From: Thermophilibacter provencensis
GTDB taxonomy: Bacteria; Actinomycetota; Coriobacteriia; Coriobacteriales; Atopobiaceae
Direction: 5' to 3'
DNA length: 64,000 bases
NCBI RefSeq assembly: GCF_900128445.1
Contig: NZ_LT671417.1
Location: forward strand, 372,001 to 436,000
Shown here: positions 15,915-24,471 of the stretch, piece by piece
How the letters are laid out: every line of letters begins with the position of its first letter
How positions within the stretch are numbered: position 1 is the first letter of the stretch
Notes under the pieces: generated by a model
What the model was told of the DNA's origin: nothing
Seen by the model: the letters and a program-made list of their open reading frames with translations, nothing else
Databases searched by the model: none
Made by a program: the position numbers and the translations under genes

Positions 15915-17939
15915 ATGCGTTCGGAGAGCGTGCGCGCATGGGCTGAGGACTGGCGGGGTCGCTTTGTCGACACGCTGCCCACCATTCTCTTCTTCATCGC
16001 GCTCTTCTGGATCGTGCACCTTGCGTTTGGGTCCAACTACCTTCTCGCGGTTTCCCCGTACACCTCGCTCTTCCAGGCGCGACTGCGAAAGTACAACCCG
16101 CCGGGACAGTATGCCCGGTTCGTGCTGGTGAGTGCGCTCGCGCTCGTTGCAGCGCGCGTGGCCGTCATCGGCGTCGTGCCGTGCATCGCCGTGAACCTTC
16201 TCATGCCGTTCCTGCTCGTCTTCATGCGCTCGTCGCAGCTCAACCCAAGGCGGTACTTCCCCTACACGATGCTCTTCTGCTTCCTCGAGCTCCGGCCCGA
16301 GGCCCTCGTGGACACGTTCGCGACGCAGGCCCTCGTGCTCGCCACCTGCTGCGTCACCCTCATCGTCACGCTCGCCGTGGCAGGACGCCTCCAGCATCAT
16401 GCGCAACGAGCCCGCACGCGCCTGCATGAGCTCGTCGGCCGACTCGCCGACGATCTGACCCGGGCATCCAAGGGCGGCGTCGGTCCCAACCTCAGCTCGG
16501 AGCTCCTCCGGCTCCGACGTGACTTCGCCCGCATGGCCTACACCGCCCGGGAGGACTCCTCGGCACCCGTCCGCGTGCAGAACCTCCTCGACATGTTTGC
16601 GACGCTCGCGCAGCGGACCGCCTACCTCGCCGGAAACTTCGACTGGGATGCGAGCCACCAGGAGGATCACGCACGAGCCCTCAGCGAGCTCGGGCGGCTT
16701 ACGCACGACCTCAACGCCGCGCTCGAGGGCGACGTCTCAGCGCGCTGCCACAGGCTCATCCCCCGCGCGCAGGAGCTGCTCGACGGGACGAGCATCGCCG
16801 AGGACCGCTTCCGCATCTTCTATCAGAGCTACCTCAACCTGGTGCTGCTCATCTTGCGCACCGCGCCCGACCCGCACCAGCGCCCCTGGCGCCTCTCCGC
16901 CTCCGACCTCGCGCGCGTGACGAGCTTCCGCAAGCGCCTCAGCCTCGAATCCTTTGAGATGCGCTTCTCCATTCGCTGCGGCGCCGTCCTCGCCGTGAGC
17001 TGCGCCTCAAACCTGCTGTTCCCCGTTGATCACCTCTACTGGTTCGCCCTCCACGCCTTCCTGCTGCTGCAGCCCTTCCCGCACGAGTCGCTGCACCGCA
17101 TGCGCACCCGCATGGTGGGGACCGTAATCGGATGCCTCTTCGTGCACGGCCTGGCGCTGCTCAACCTCGGCTGGGTCGAGGTCACCATCCTCGGGATGTT
17201 CCTCGTGGGGCCGATGTATGCCACCAAGCCCGGCTCCGTTCCGTCAGCGTTCTTTGCAACCGCCTACGCCGTCTCCATGGCGTCGGTCTCCATCGACGAC
17301 CGCTACGCCACCACCATGCGCATCGCGAGCCTCCTGCTCGCCATCGCCACCGTCGCGATCGTCAACCGCTTGGTGTGTCCCACCTCGGAGCGTCGCCTCT
17401 TCGTAGCCAACTTCCACCAGATGATCGGCATGGTCGGGCGCTACTGGCGCCTCATCCGCCTCACTCTCACGCACCGCGTGGACACCGTCGTCTCGTCCGA
17501 GACCCTGCTTCACTTCCAGATGCTTCACACCCAGGCGACGGAGTTCGTCGAGTCCCTCGACGAGGCGGGCGAGAAGGACCGCGAGATCGCCGAGCTGGCG
17601 CGCTATCGAGACGCGGCGGATCGGGCGCTCTTCTGCCTCTGGGAGATCATGTGCGAGCTCGAGCAGCTTGAGCTGCTGGTGCGTCTGCGCGAGGTGGGAG
17701 ACGACGAGCAGCCGCTCTTCGAGCGGATCATCGACCTCACCGAGGCGAACTGCGACCCACGGCGCTTTGGCACGGGCGTTGACGCGGCGGAGGAGATGCT
17801 CTTCGAGCTTGAGGAGCCGGACCTTCGCTACGTTCTCGAGCAGTACGTCGACCGCGCGGGGGAGCTGCGCCTCGCCATCGACGACGCCCGAGGGGCCCTC
17901 GTGCAGCGCCCCACCTACGTCGAGGAAATTCGTCCGTAG
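15915..17939 (+). CDS. FUSC-family membrane transporter
   Basis: A 674-residue protein with two blocks of membrane helices (about 20-160 and 355-500), each followed by a long soluble region. This is the duplicated layout of FUSC/YccS/aromatic acid exporter proteins, including the FUSC-like segment FSIRCGAVLAVSCASNLLFP. Members export aromatic acids or related compounds; the substrate here is unknown. A purine-rich GGAGGGGCGAGG precedes the ATG. The stop codon is followed after 3 bases by the perfect 68-bp palindrome, and the next gene is convergent. Confidence 0.85.
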   Translation: MRSESVRAWAEDWRGRFVDTLPTILFFIALFWIVHLAFGSNYLLAVSPYTSLFQARLRKYNPPGQYARFVLVSALALVAARVAVIGVVPCIAVNLLMPFLLVFMRSSQLNPRRYFPYTMLFCFLELRPEALVDTFATQALVLATCCVTLIVTLAVAGRLQHHAQRARTRLHELVGRLADDLTRASKGGVGPNLSSELLRLRRDFARMAYTAREDSSAPVRVQNLLDMFATLAQRTAYLAGNFDWDASHQEDHARALSELGRLTHDLNAALEGDVSARCHRLIPRAQELLDGTSIAEDRFRIFYQSYLNLVLLILRTAPDPHQRPWRLSASDLARVTSFRKRLSLESFEMRFSIRCGAVLAVSCASNLLFPVDHLYWFALHAFLLLQPFPHESLHRMRTRMVGTVIGCLFVHGLALLNLGWVEVTILGMFLVGPMYATKPGSVPSAFFATAYAVSMASVSIDDRYATTMRIASLLLAIATVAIVNRLVCPTSERRLFVANFHQMIGMVGRYWRLIRLTLTHRVDTVVSSETLLHFQMLHTQATEFVESLDEAGEKDREIAELARYRDAADRALFCLWEIMCELEQLELLVRLREVGDDEQPLFERIIDLTEANCDPRRFGTGVDAAEEMLFELEEPDLRYVLEQYVDRAGELRLAIDDARGALVQRPTYVEEIRP

Positions 17940-17942
17940 CGT

Positions 17943-18010
17943 CCTGACAAAGGTGACAGGGTCAACTGTCATGAAATTTCATGACAGTTGACCCTGTCAC
18001 CTTTGTCAGG
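17943..18010. repeat. Perfect 68-bp palindrome, type copy of the CTGACA element
   Basis: Two 34-bp arms with no loop and no mismatch; the centre is CATGAAATTTCATG and the ends are CCTGACAAAGG/CCTTTGTCAGG. It lies between the convergent FUSC and aldo/keto reductase genes and could form a cruciform or a bidirectional RNA hairpin. Perfect symmetry suggests recent insertion or maintenance by selection. Confidence 0.95.
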
Positions 18011-18023
18011 ACGCCACCTGCCC

Positions 18024-18884
18024 TCAGAGCATGCCGCGGGCGAGCATGTCGGCCGGGTCCTGACGGTTGACGTTCGTCGCCGGATCCCCAAAGAGGCGGG
18101 CATCCGGGCTGTTGAGCGCCGAGATGGCGGCAAGCTCCGCCTCCGCGAGCAGCGGTGCCACCTCCGCGGCGGCAAGGTTCTCCCGCATGCGGGCCACGTG
18201 CGCGGACTTGGGCAGGACCACCCTCCCCGCCCGCAGGTGCCAGCCAAGAATCACCTGCGCCGGCGAGGCGCCGATCCGCTCCGCCGCGGCCACGACCGGC
18301 TCGGCAGCGAGGTCCCCGCCATGGCCGAGCGGCGCATACGCCTCGACCACGATGCCGCGCTCGCGACAGTAGGCCTCCAGCGCCGGGCGCCAGAAGCTCG
18401 GATGGCTCTCCACCTGGTCGATGGCGGGAAGCACCCCGACCTCGTCGGCCAGCCGCTCGATGTGCTCGGGAAGGAAGTTCGAGACGCCAATCGCCCTGAC
18501 CGTGCCCTCGTCGAGCAGCCGGGCCATCGCACGCCACGAGTCAACGTAGGTTCCCAGCGCAGGGGCAGGCCAGTGGATGAGGTACAGGTCGACCACGTCA
18601 ACGCCCAGGGCGGCGCGCGATGCCTCAAAGGCGCGCAGCGTGGAGTCGTACCCCTGCTCGAAGGTCCGCAGCTTGGTCGTCACAAAAACCTCGCCCGCAA
18701 GCCCCGTTGCCGCGAGCGCCGCTCCGACCCCCGCCTCGTTCATGTATGCGGCCGCGGTGTCCACGTGGCGATAGCCCAGTGCCAGCGCCTCCTCCACGGC
18801 GGCCTGCGCCTCGTCGGGGCGCATCTGGAGCGTCCCAAACCCAATCTGCGGAATCTCAACGCCACCCGCCAGCATGACTCCCAT
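18024..18884 (-). CDS. Aldo/keto reductase
   Basis: A 286-residue NADPH-dependent oxidoreductase of the diketogluconate-reductase-like AKR group. The catalytic tetrad is visible: Asp42, Tyr47, Lys71 and His104, along with the family signatures IGVSNF and LPKSAHVARM. The start ATG at 18884 has AGGAG upstream; a GTG two codons earlier overlaps the stop of the PP2C-like gene, so the two genes were once a coupled pair. The physiological substrate is unknown. Confidence 0.92.
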   Translation of the reverse strand: MGVMLAGGVEIPQIGFGTLQMRPDEAQAAVEEALALGYRHVDTAAAYMNEAGVGAALAATGLAGEVFVTTKLRTFEQGYDSTLRAFEASRAALGVDVVDLYLIHWPAPALGTYVDSWRAMARLLDEGTVRAIGVSNFLPEHIERLADEVGVLPAIDQVESHPSFWRPALEAYCRERGIVVEAYAPLGHGGDLAAEPVVAAAERIGASPAQVILGWHLRAGRVVLPKSAHVARMRENLAAAEVAPLLAEAELAAISALNSPDARLFGDPATNVNRQDPADMLARGML

Positions 18885-18886
18885 GC

Positions 18887-19692
18887 TCACTCCTCTCCCC
18901 CAAGCCAGAACACGCTTGCGTCATCCGACCTCTTGAGACGAGGGTACTGCACGTAGTCCGCGTCCTTCTCCTCAAGTCCCCTGAGCTTTGCCACCAGCCC
19001 CTCGATTCGCTTGACGGACAGCGCAGGCAGCTCGGTCGCAGCATCGGCCAGCCCAAAGGAGCCGAACGCCCGCCACATCCCGTCGCTCATGCCGGCAACC
19101 GCAACCACCCCCGAGCGCGGAATCGTCGCGCGACGTAGGTGGGCCAGCCCGGCGCCGGAGGGGTCCAGGCACCAGTATCCCCCTTCGGCGTTCCGCATTC
19201 GACGGTGGTCCAAGATGACGTCATCCACCAGCGCTCGCTTCTCCGGACCTGAGAGGGCACGCCCGCAAGCCACAGCACGCTCGCCGCTCACGCGGAGAGC
19301 TTCGGCATCAAGCCCCTCGAGCACCTCGTCCGTCGAGAAGAGCGTCGAGCCGTCGCGCATGACGGCGACGAGCGGGGAGTCCCCCAGCCCATAGAGCTCC
19401 ACGGCATCGGCGGACACAATCGCAAGCGCGAGCGTCGCCGAAGGGATGGCGTCTGGGTCGGCCTGTGCGAGCGGGCAGCCGAGAGCCGCCTCAAGCTCCG
19501 CGCGGGCGGCGGCGACGGCGGACTGGAGCGCCTCCTCGGCCGAGGCCCCCGCGTCAAGCGCCGCGCACGCGCCGGCGCCCACCATGTGGGAGAACCACTG
19601 CGCATTGCTCCCGAAGCGACCCGCAAAGAGCGGCGCGCCCGCAAGCCCCGTGGCCCCGTCGATTACGATGCCGTAGCCCGACGTCGACCGGA
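18887..19692 (-). pseudogene. PP2C-like protein phosphatase, 3' part, split by an IS
   Basis: This is the larger part of a PP2C-type Ser/Thr phosphatase gene. Motifs include GYGIVIDGATGL, where the ATG initiating many automated predictions (at 19585) is really internal, MSDGMWRAFG and the C-terminal SDDASVFWL. Reading upstream, the frame runs without a stop straight into the insertion sequence. With the IS and one copy of the target duplication removed, it joins in frame to a 20-residue N-terminal piece at 21040-21099, restoring a 285-residue protein. The fragment contains no frameshift, so inactivation is probably recent. It ends overlapping the aldo/keto reductase start region. Confidence 0.85.
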
Positions 19693-19733
19693 GGGTTATA
19701 GGACAAAATGTGTGTCTCGGCGGAACGCCTGTC

Positions 19734-20852
19734 CTAGTCCAGCCAGAAGGTATACGGGTCCTTGTGGTGGAGCTCCTCCCAGACTACCCGGTCGCCCCAC
19801 TCCGGGCCCCCGTCGTCGCGCTTGGGTGATGCCGAGTAGGTCCTGTAGAGCAGGTCGATGTCGTCGTCCGTTGGCATGGAGGCGAGGATTCCGCGCGCGT
19901 CCCTCGGGCTCTCTGTGTGCAGGTAGCACCACCAGAAGACCGCCTTCACGCGCCGCATGGTCGACATGCCGCGATGGTTCCTGAGCATGTCCCGGAGCTG
20001 CGCGTTGACCCCTCCCTCGATCGCGTTGTTGGTGCGCGGCAGCGGCCCCTCCGCCGTCAGTGCGGGGTCCAGGTAGGTGAAGAGGGTCCCCCGCGAGACG
20101 AGCCGCGAGAGCGAGGAGCGGGCCTTCCTGAGCCTCTCGTGGGTGAACTGGCGCCTCCCGTCGACGTACGAGACGTCCTCGAGGAAGTCGGCCCAGAACT
20201 CGCACCACTGCAGGTAGCGCTCAACCCACCAGTCGGCCTGGCGGAGCGTCTCGAGGTGCATCAGCTCGAGCGCGAGCGCGTAGAGCTCCCTGCCCGCCTG
20301 GAGCCTCGGGCGCGAGGTGGTGTAGCGCCTCACCTGGCAGAACGCGTGGAAGAGGCACCTCTGCACGCGCGTCCTCGGCCACGCGCGGCGCCTGGCCCTC
20401 TCGAAGCCCGTCCCGCCGTCGCACACCACCACGTCCGGGGCCGGGATCGGCGCCATCAGGGCCTCCCACGCCCTCGAGGTCTCCGACTGCGCCATGTACC
20501 ACGACACGACGAAGCTCCCGTCGTGCGCGATCAGGACCACGAGGTCGCGGGCGAGCCATATCCCGTCGACGAAGAGCACCCTGCGGACCTCCCCGGTCGG
20601 CTCGGGCATGGGCCACACCCGCCAGAACCCGGCGGTCCTCCTCCTGAACGTGCGCCCCTGGCCGGGCATCGAGAGCTGGGTGTCCTTCGAGGTCAGCCAC
20701 GCCAGGAACTCACCGAGCCTCGCGGCCGTGTCGTCGTAGGAGAGCGTCGTGGAGGCGCCGCAGGAGCCACACCTCCACCTCTGCGCGCCTGCGCTCGTCT
20801 TCCCGTTCCTCTTCATCGCCGCCCCGCAGGAGGGGCACCTGACCGCCTTCAT
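19734..20852 (-). CDS. IS1249-type DDE transposase
   Basis: A 372-residue mutator-like transposase. An N-terminal zinc ribbon (Cys6, Cys9, Cys28, Cys31) precedes a DDE catalytic domain with Asp96 (FVDGIW), Asp145 (VVCDGGTGF) and Glu279 (TNNAIEGG). The His-rich CLFHAF segment is typical of the IS256/MULE superfamily. It is apparently intact, with 41 bp from the stop codon to the IS end, so the element may still be active. Confidence 0.95.
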   Translation of the reverse strand: MKAVRCPSCGAAMKRNGKTSAGAQRWRCGSCGASTTLSYDDTAARLGEFLAWLTSKDTQLSMPGQGRTFRRRTAGFWRVWPMPEPTGEVRRVLFVDGIWLARDLVVLIAHDGSFVVSWYMAQSETSRAWEALMAPIPAPDVVVCDGGTGFERARRRAWPRTRVQRCLFHAFCQVRRYTTSRPRLQAGRELYALALELMHLETLRQADWWVERYLQWCEFWADFLEDVSYVDGRRQFTHERLRKARSSLSRLVSRGTLFTYLDPALTAEGPLPRTNNAIEGGVNAQLRDMLRNHRGMSTMRRVKAVFWWCYLHTESPRDARGILASMPTDDDIDLLYRTYSASPKRDDGGPEWGDRVVWEELHHKDPYTFWLD

Positions 20853-20982
20853 CCGCGAACCTCGATTCCGCCGGGTTTAACGGTCGGATTTTCCGTCATC
20901 GACCTGCGGAAACGAGTTGCGAACGGACACACTTTCTGTCCGAGTGGTTAAATTCGCCACATGGATTTAAGGCCGAGAAAAA

Positions 20983-21008
20983 GGGGCATCGACCTGCGTC
21001 GATGCCCC
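20983..21008. terminator. Hairpin inside the IS, upstream of the transposase
   Basis: GGGGCATCGAC and GTCGATGCCCC form a perfect 11-bp stem with a 4-base loop near the right end of the IS. On the transposase strand it lies upstream of the gene. It could block impinging transcription or translation of the transposase, a known device in IS elements. Confidence 0.55.
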
Positions 21009-21039
21009 TGAAACGGACACACATTTTGTCCTATATCCC

Positions 21040-21099
21040 CGACCGGACGAAGTCCTCGTTCACGGCGTTCCCGCGGGCTGTGAAGTGAAAGTGACGCAT
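21040..21099 (-). pseudogene. PP2C-like phosphatase, 20-codon 5' fragment
   Basis: ATG preceded by GGAGGAAGCCG opens the sequence MRHFHFTARGNAVNEDFVRS, ending exactly at the target duplication. Codon phase matches the 3' fragment on the far side of the IS (next residues TSGYGIVIDGATG). The NEDF motif is typical of the first PP2C strand. This is the promoter-proximal remnant of the split gene. Confidence 0.8.
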
Positions 21100-21235
21100 C
21101 GGCTTCCTCCGCCGCATCAGGGGCGGACCGCCCTCGGGAAGATTGCCTTTCTAGGATAGTGCAGCATTTCCGCACCAAGGTGCCTTGGCGCACAAATACT
21201 GCACCAAGGCAAATGGGCGGCAATCCTTGGACACC

Positions 21236-22666
21236 CTACTCCGTCGCGGCGGTCGGCTCCGGCGCATCCTCCTCGACGGGCGTATAGAACACGTCGAGAA
21301 CCGTCTCGTAGACGGCGTCCTGATCCAGGTGGTACTCGACGTACTGCTCTCCCTTCACGGGCTCTCCCGCGAGCGTGACCACGTTGAGCTCGCTCATCCC
21401 GTGCTCTAGGAGCGTCGCGGCGAGATAGCTGAACTCGCCCAGCTCGAGGTTGGTTGACGAGTAGTCGAGCGCCGTCTGGTAGAGACCCACCAGGATGCCC
21501 GGATCGCCCGCCGCGTTGCCCACCGCCTGCGAGAAGAACGCCCTGAGGTACTGCGACTGGCGCGCCTGCCGATCGAGCGAGGAGGTCAGCTGCGAGGTGT
21601 CGCGGTACTGCACGTAGCGCATCGCGTTGCTTCCGTAGAGCTTGATGGGGACGTCCTTCACGATGGCCGTGTTGGGGATGGACGAGAGCGGGGTCACCGT
21701 CACCCCGCCCGCCGCGTCGTTGATGGGGCCGATTCCGTTCATGTCCAGGGCGAAGTAGTAGTTCATCGGCATGTTGTACAGCACGCGCGAGACCGCGCGC
21801 ACCACGTTCTGCGCGCTCGAGTCGTAGCCGTCGCCATAGCTGAAGGCCAGGGCGATCTGCATCTTGTCCTGACCAAGAAACGCGTCGCCAACGTTCTCGT
21901 CCACGTCCACCATGGTGTCGCGTGGCACGCCGATGACGCGCATCTCTCCCGTGCGGGTATCCATCGTGACCACCATGATCGCGTCAGCCTGGCCTGCCGC
22001 ACCCGTCTCCGACACGTCCTGCCGCCGGTCGTACCCCATGACCACAATGGAGACGATGTCCTCGTTGTAGCGATACTTCTTGCCCTGGTACTCCACGGTG
22101 AGGCCCTCGTCCTGCGTGTCGGCCTCCTCGACGGTCTTGATGTCCTGTGGCCTGGAGGCCTCCTTCAGCGAGCGGCCGCCCTCCTCGATCATGTGCGCCA
22201 CGGCCAGCGCCGCACCCCCCGTCACCACCGCAAGGACGAGCACGATCACGCCCACCACCCTCAGGCGCCGCAGCAGGCGCTCCCGCTTGTGGCGGCGGAT
22301 GCTCTCCTCGCTGCGCCGACGCCTCTGCGGCAGCTCCTCCAGCGACGGCCAGGCGGGCTCCTCGTCAAGAGCAGCGTTGGCCCCGGTATGGATAGAGCCG
22401 TCTTCTGGATCGGGCCCGGAGGTCGCCCCCTTGGGGACACCATCGGCTTCGAGGCTCGCGTCCGTGCGAGCGTCGGCGCGCTCCATTGCGGGAACCCCGT
22501 CGCCCCGGTCGCCGGGGGCGGGGACGTCAGCCCGCTCCGGACCGTCAGCACCGTCTAACCAGTCAGAACTTCTGAAGTGACGCCCTCGAGGGATAGGCTC
22601 GTCCCGGGGAATCAGGTCCTTCTCGCCAGAGGGCCTCTCGCCTGCGTCCTCCCTCACGTCGCTCAC
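21236..22666 (-). CDS. LytR-CpsA-Psr (LCP) family wall-polymer ligase
   Basis: A 476-residue protein. An unusually long, acidic cytoplasmic tail (1-115) and an Arg-rich stop precede one membrane helix (about 136-158); the extracellular LCP domain follows (about 215-370) with DAIMVVTMDTRTGEMRVIGV, VPRDTMVD and the Arg-rich SLDRQARQSQYLRAFF. LCP enzymes attach undecaprenyl-linked teichoic acid or capsule polymers to peptidoglycan. It starts at a GTG overlapping the stop of the sortase B gene (GTGA), so the two are coupled. With the nearby capsule-control genes, capsule attachment is the likeliest role. Confidence 0.92.
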   Translation of the reverse strand: MSDVREDAGERPSGEKDLIPRDEPIPRGRHFRSSDWLDGADGPERADVPAPGDRGDGVPAMERADARTDASLEADGVPKGATSGPDPEDGSIHTGANAALDEEPAWPSLEELPQRRRRSEESIRRHKRERLLRRLRVVGVIVLVLAVVTGGAALAVAHMIEEGGRSLKEASRPQDIKTVEEADTQDEGLTVEYQGKKYRYNEDIVSIVVMGYDRRQDVSETGAAGQADAIMVVTMDTRTGEMRVIGVPRDTMVDVDENVGDAFLGQDKMQIALAFSYGDGYDSSAQNVVRAVSRVLYNMPMNYYFALDMNGIGPINDAAGGVTVTPLSSIPNTAIVKDVPIKLYGSNAMRYVQYRDTSQLTSSLDRQARQSQYLRAFFSQAVGNAAGDPGILVGLYQTALDYSSTNLELGEFSYLAATLLEHGMSELNVVTLAGEPVKGEQYVEYHLDQDAVYETVLDVFYTPVEEDAPEPTAATE

Positions 22667-23490
22667 CTCGTCTCCACGTCGCTCACGAGCACGCCCGTCA
22701 CCAGGTAGCGATTGCCGCTCACGGAACCCTCGCGCGGGCAGGTGCTCAGCTGCACGATGCGGTCGTCAGCGGAGAGCGTCGCGCCCTCGCGGACGTTCAC
22801 CACCATCGACACCGGGCTCAGGACCGACTCAAAGTACTGCTGGCGCACCTCGGGGTCGGAGAAGTCAAAGCTGTTGAGAATATGGCGGTCATCGTATCGA
22901 TACGCCGAGATGATGCGATAGGTGAGGATGTGGCCGGGAGTATAGATGTACATATCCTCGTGCGCGGCAAAGTACTCCGGGTCCTCAAACTTGTGCAGGT
23001 CGGCAAACATGAGTCCGTCTGACGAGTTGTGGCCGTAGAGCACCGTGACCGGGTCCGAGAAGTCCGTCGCGTTCATGCTCTGGCTATAGATGCTCCCGTA
23101 GACGGAATAGTTTCCGTCGAGGTCGCGCCGCAGGTAGAAGTTATCGTCCGTGGCGCTCTGGACAACTGGGTAGTTGACCTGCGTGTCCGGGATGGTGATC
23201 CAGGCGTAAACGTCGGGATGCTCGGCCTTGAGGGTGGGAAAGTCTACCGGGTTGGCAGGGCGCGCGTCCTCGACGGGCTCGGTCGGGGCTTGCTCCGCGG
23301 GAGCCTCGAGGTCGGGGCCATCCTGCTGCTCGGCACGGACGCGCTCGGCGGCCATGTTCTGCATCACGAAGTACGCAACCCCGCACCCCGCAATCGCCAG
23401 GAGGACGACAAGCGCCGCGACCAGTGGCACCACGCCCTTGCGGCGAGAAGAACTCGCCCCCTGCGCGCCCCGCTCTTCCCTCTTGCCCAT
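22663..23490 (-). CDS. srtB: Class B sortase
   Basis: A 275-residue transpeptidase with one N-terminal membrane helix (about 20-45). The catalytic triad is His154 (LYGHNSSDG), Cys251 (LSTCPREG) and Arg261 (GNRYLVTG). The WITIPDTQVNYPVVQS segment is typical of class B. It sits between a small surface protein with a C-terminal membrane helix and the LCP ligase, overlapping the latter. The neighbouring surface protein is a candidate substrate, although it lacks an obvious LPXTG-type motif. Confidence 0.92.
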   Translation of the reverse strand: MGKREERGAQGASSSRRKGVVPLVAALVVLLAIAGCGVAYFVMQNMAAERVRAEQQDGPDLEAPAEQAPTEPVEDARPANPVDFPTLKAEHPDVYAWITIPDTQVNYPVVQSATDDNFYLRRDLDGNYSVYGSIYSQSMNATDFSDPVTVLYGHNSSDGLMFADLHKFEDPEYFAAHEDMYIYTPGHILTYRIISAYRYDDRHILNSFDFSDPEVRQQYFESVLSPVSMVVNVREGATLSADDRIVQLSTCPREGSVSGNRYLVTGVLVSDVETR

Positions 23491-23533
23491 CTATGCCTCT
23501 TCATTCCGTGCGGCCCACTGGGCCGAATCCTAC

Positions 23534-23562
23534 AAAAAGGGACCCGCCGCACGACGGGCCCC
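23534..23562 (-). terminator. Rho-independent terminator after the surface-protein gene
   Basis: On the minus strand GGGGCCCG pairs with CGGGTCCC (one G-U pair) and is followed by TTTTTGT. It lies between the surface-protein stop and the sortase start only 40 bp away. Sortase and LCP expression probably depends on read-through or on a promoter inside this short gap. Confidence 0.75.
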
Positions 23563-23604
23563 TCATCCTTCATTTAACGCCCGGAGTTCCGGGCGAGCGG
23601 TTCG

Positions 23605-24204
23605 CTACTCGGAGACCTTCTTGCGAAGGGCGACGGCAACCGCGCCGGCGCCGGCGACCGCAACCAGAGTCACGACGGCGACGGGAGCGGAGTTGACGTC
23701 CGTCGCGGGGGCGGTGGCGGAAGTATCGGTGGCAACGCCGCCGTCAGCCGGAATGGTGGACTCGTCGACCACGATGGAGAAAACGGAGAGACGATCGACG
23801 GTGATGGTCACGGTGCCGTCGGCGGCAACGGTGGCCTCCTGGACGTCGGTGGTGCCGTCACCGTGCTCAATGTAGACCGTGGCCTTGGCGCCGGCGTACT
23901 GAGAGCCAACGCTGAAGGTGAGGGAAAGCTCGGTGAAGGTGACGTCGCCGTGCTCGAGCACCTCGAACGTGGCAAGCGGGGTGACGCCCTCGGGCACGTT
24001 GGAGGCAACGATGTTCTCAGGCTCCACGGAGATGTAACCGCTGCCGGAGGCGCTGGAGACGTCGCCGGAAACGGAGATGGCGACGCCCGTGCCGGGAGCG
24101 GTGACCGTGGTACCGCTGGGGCTGTTGAACTGCGCGGCCAGGGCGACCGTGGGCAGGGCAAGCATCATCGTAAAGGCAGCGAAGGCGCTCACGAGCTTCT
24201 TCAT
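23605..24204 (-). CDS. Small secreted surface protein with C-terminal membrane helix
   Basis: 199 residues: a clear signal peptide (1-23, ending ALAA), a beta-rich central region without a recognised domain, and a C-terminal hydrophobic helix followed by RKKVSE. The tail layout resembles a sortase substrate, but no LPXTG or NPXTN motif precedes the helix (the local sequence is PATDVNSAPVAVV), so it may simply be membrane-anchored or use an unusual motif. A class B sortase gene follows. Its promoter resembles that of the capsule operon. I do not recognise the family. Confidence 0.8.
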   Translation of the reverse strand: MKKLVSAFAAFTMMLALPTVALAAQFNSPSGTTVTAPGTGVAISVSGDVSSASGSGYISVEPENIVASNVPEGVTPLATFEVLEHGDVTFTELSLTFSVGSQYAGAKATVYIEHGDGTTDVQEATVAADGTVTITVDRLSVFSIVVDESTIPADGGVATDTSATAPATDVNSAPVAVVTLVAVAGAGAVAVALRKKVSE

Positions 24205-24240
24205 TTGTGGTGTCCCTTCTCGTCTCGAGCGGGAGAAGGT

Positions 24241-24294
24241 ACCCCCTCCCCCATTAATGCTATGACTCTAGCAGCCTTAGGGTTATTTGGTCAA
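24241..24294 (-). promoter_or_regulatory. Promoter of the surface-protein gene with shared G-rich box
   Basis: On the minus strand TTGACC (24294-24289), an 18-bp spacer and TAGAGT (24270-24265), then AATGGGGGAGGGGGT (24255-24241). The same arrangement precedes the capsule operon at 26798-26855. The rest of the 24205-24471 gap shows no gene. Confidence 0.6.
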
Positions 24295-24471
24295 TCATCA
24301 GGCGAGGACAATTGGAATTTCCTTACCGCGTGCGGACGTGAGCGGGGGCACCGTTTGAGCTGCCGGCCACGAGCCGCGGCGCCTTCAATCCTGTCGATGG
24401 GGCCTCGCGTCCCACGAGGGGGCCATAGGCCACCATGACGCCGGCGGGCCAAGGCAAGAAATCCGGACCTC

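Larger units (their letters stand above)
19693..21039 (-). mobile_element. IS1249-like (IS256-related) insertion sequence, 1,347 bp
   Basis: Terminal inverted repeats begin GGGTTATAGGACAAAATGTG (left) and GGGATATAGGACAAAATGTG (right), differing at one of 20 bases. An identical 8-bp sequence CGACCGGA flanks both ends (19685-19692 and 21040-21047), the target duplication expected for IS256-type elements. One transposase gene fills most of the element. It has split a PP2C-like phosphatase gene. Confidence 0.95.

Noticed and set aside
17244-18247. Short frames beginning or ending inside the 68-bp palindrome
   Set aside because: Their ends come from the repeat itself (peptides such as TKVTGSTVMKFHDS), a known source of spurious small proteins.
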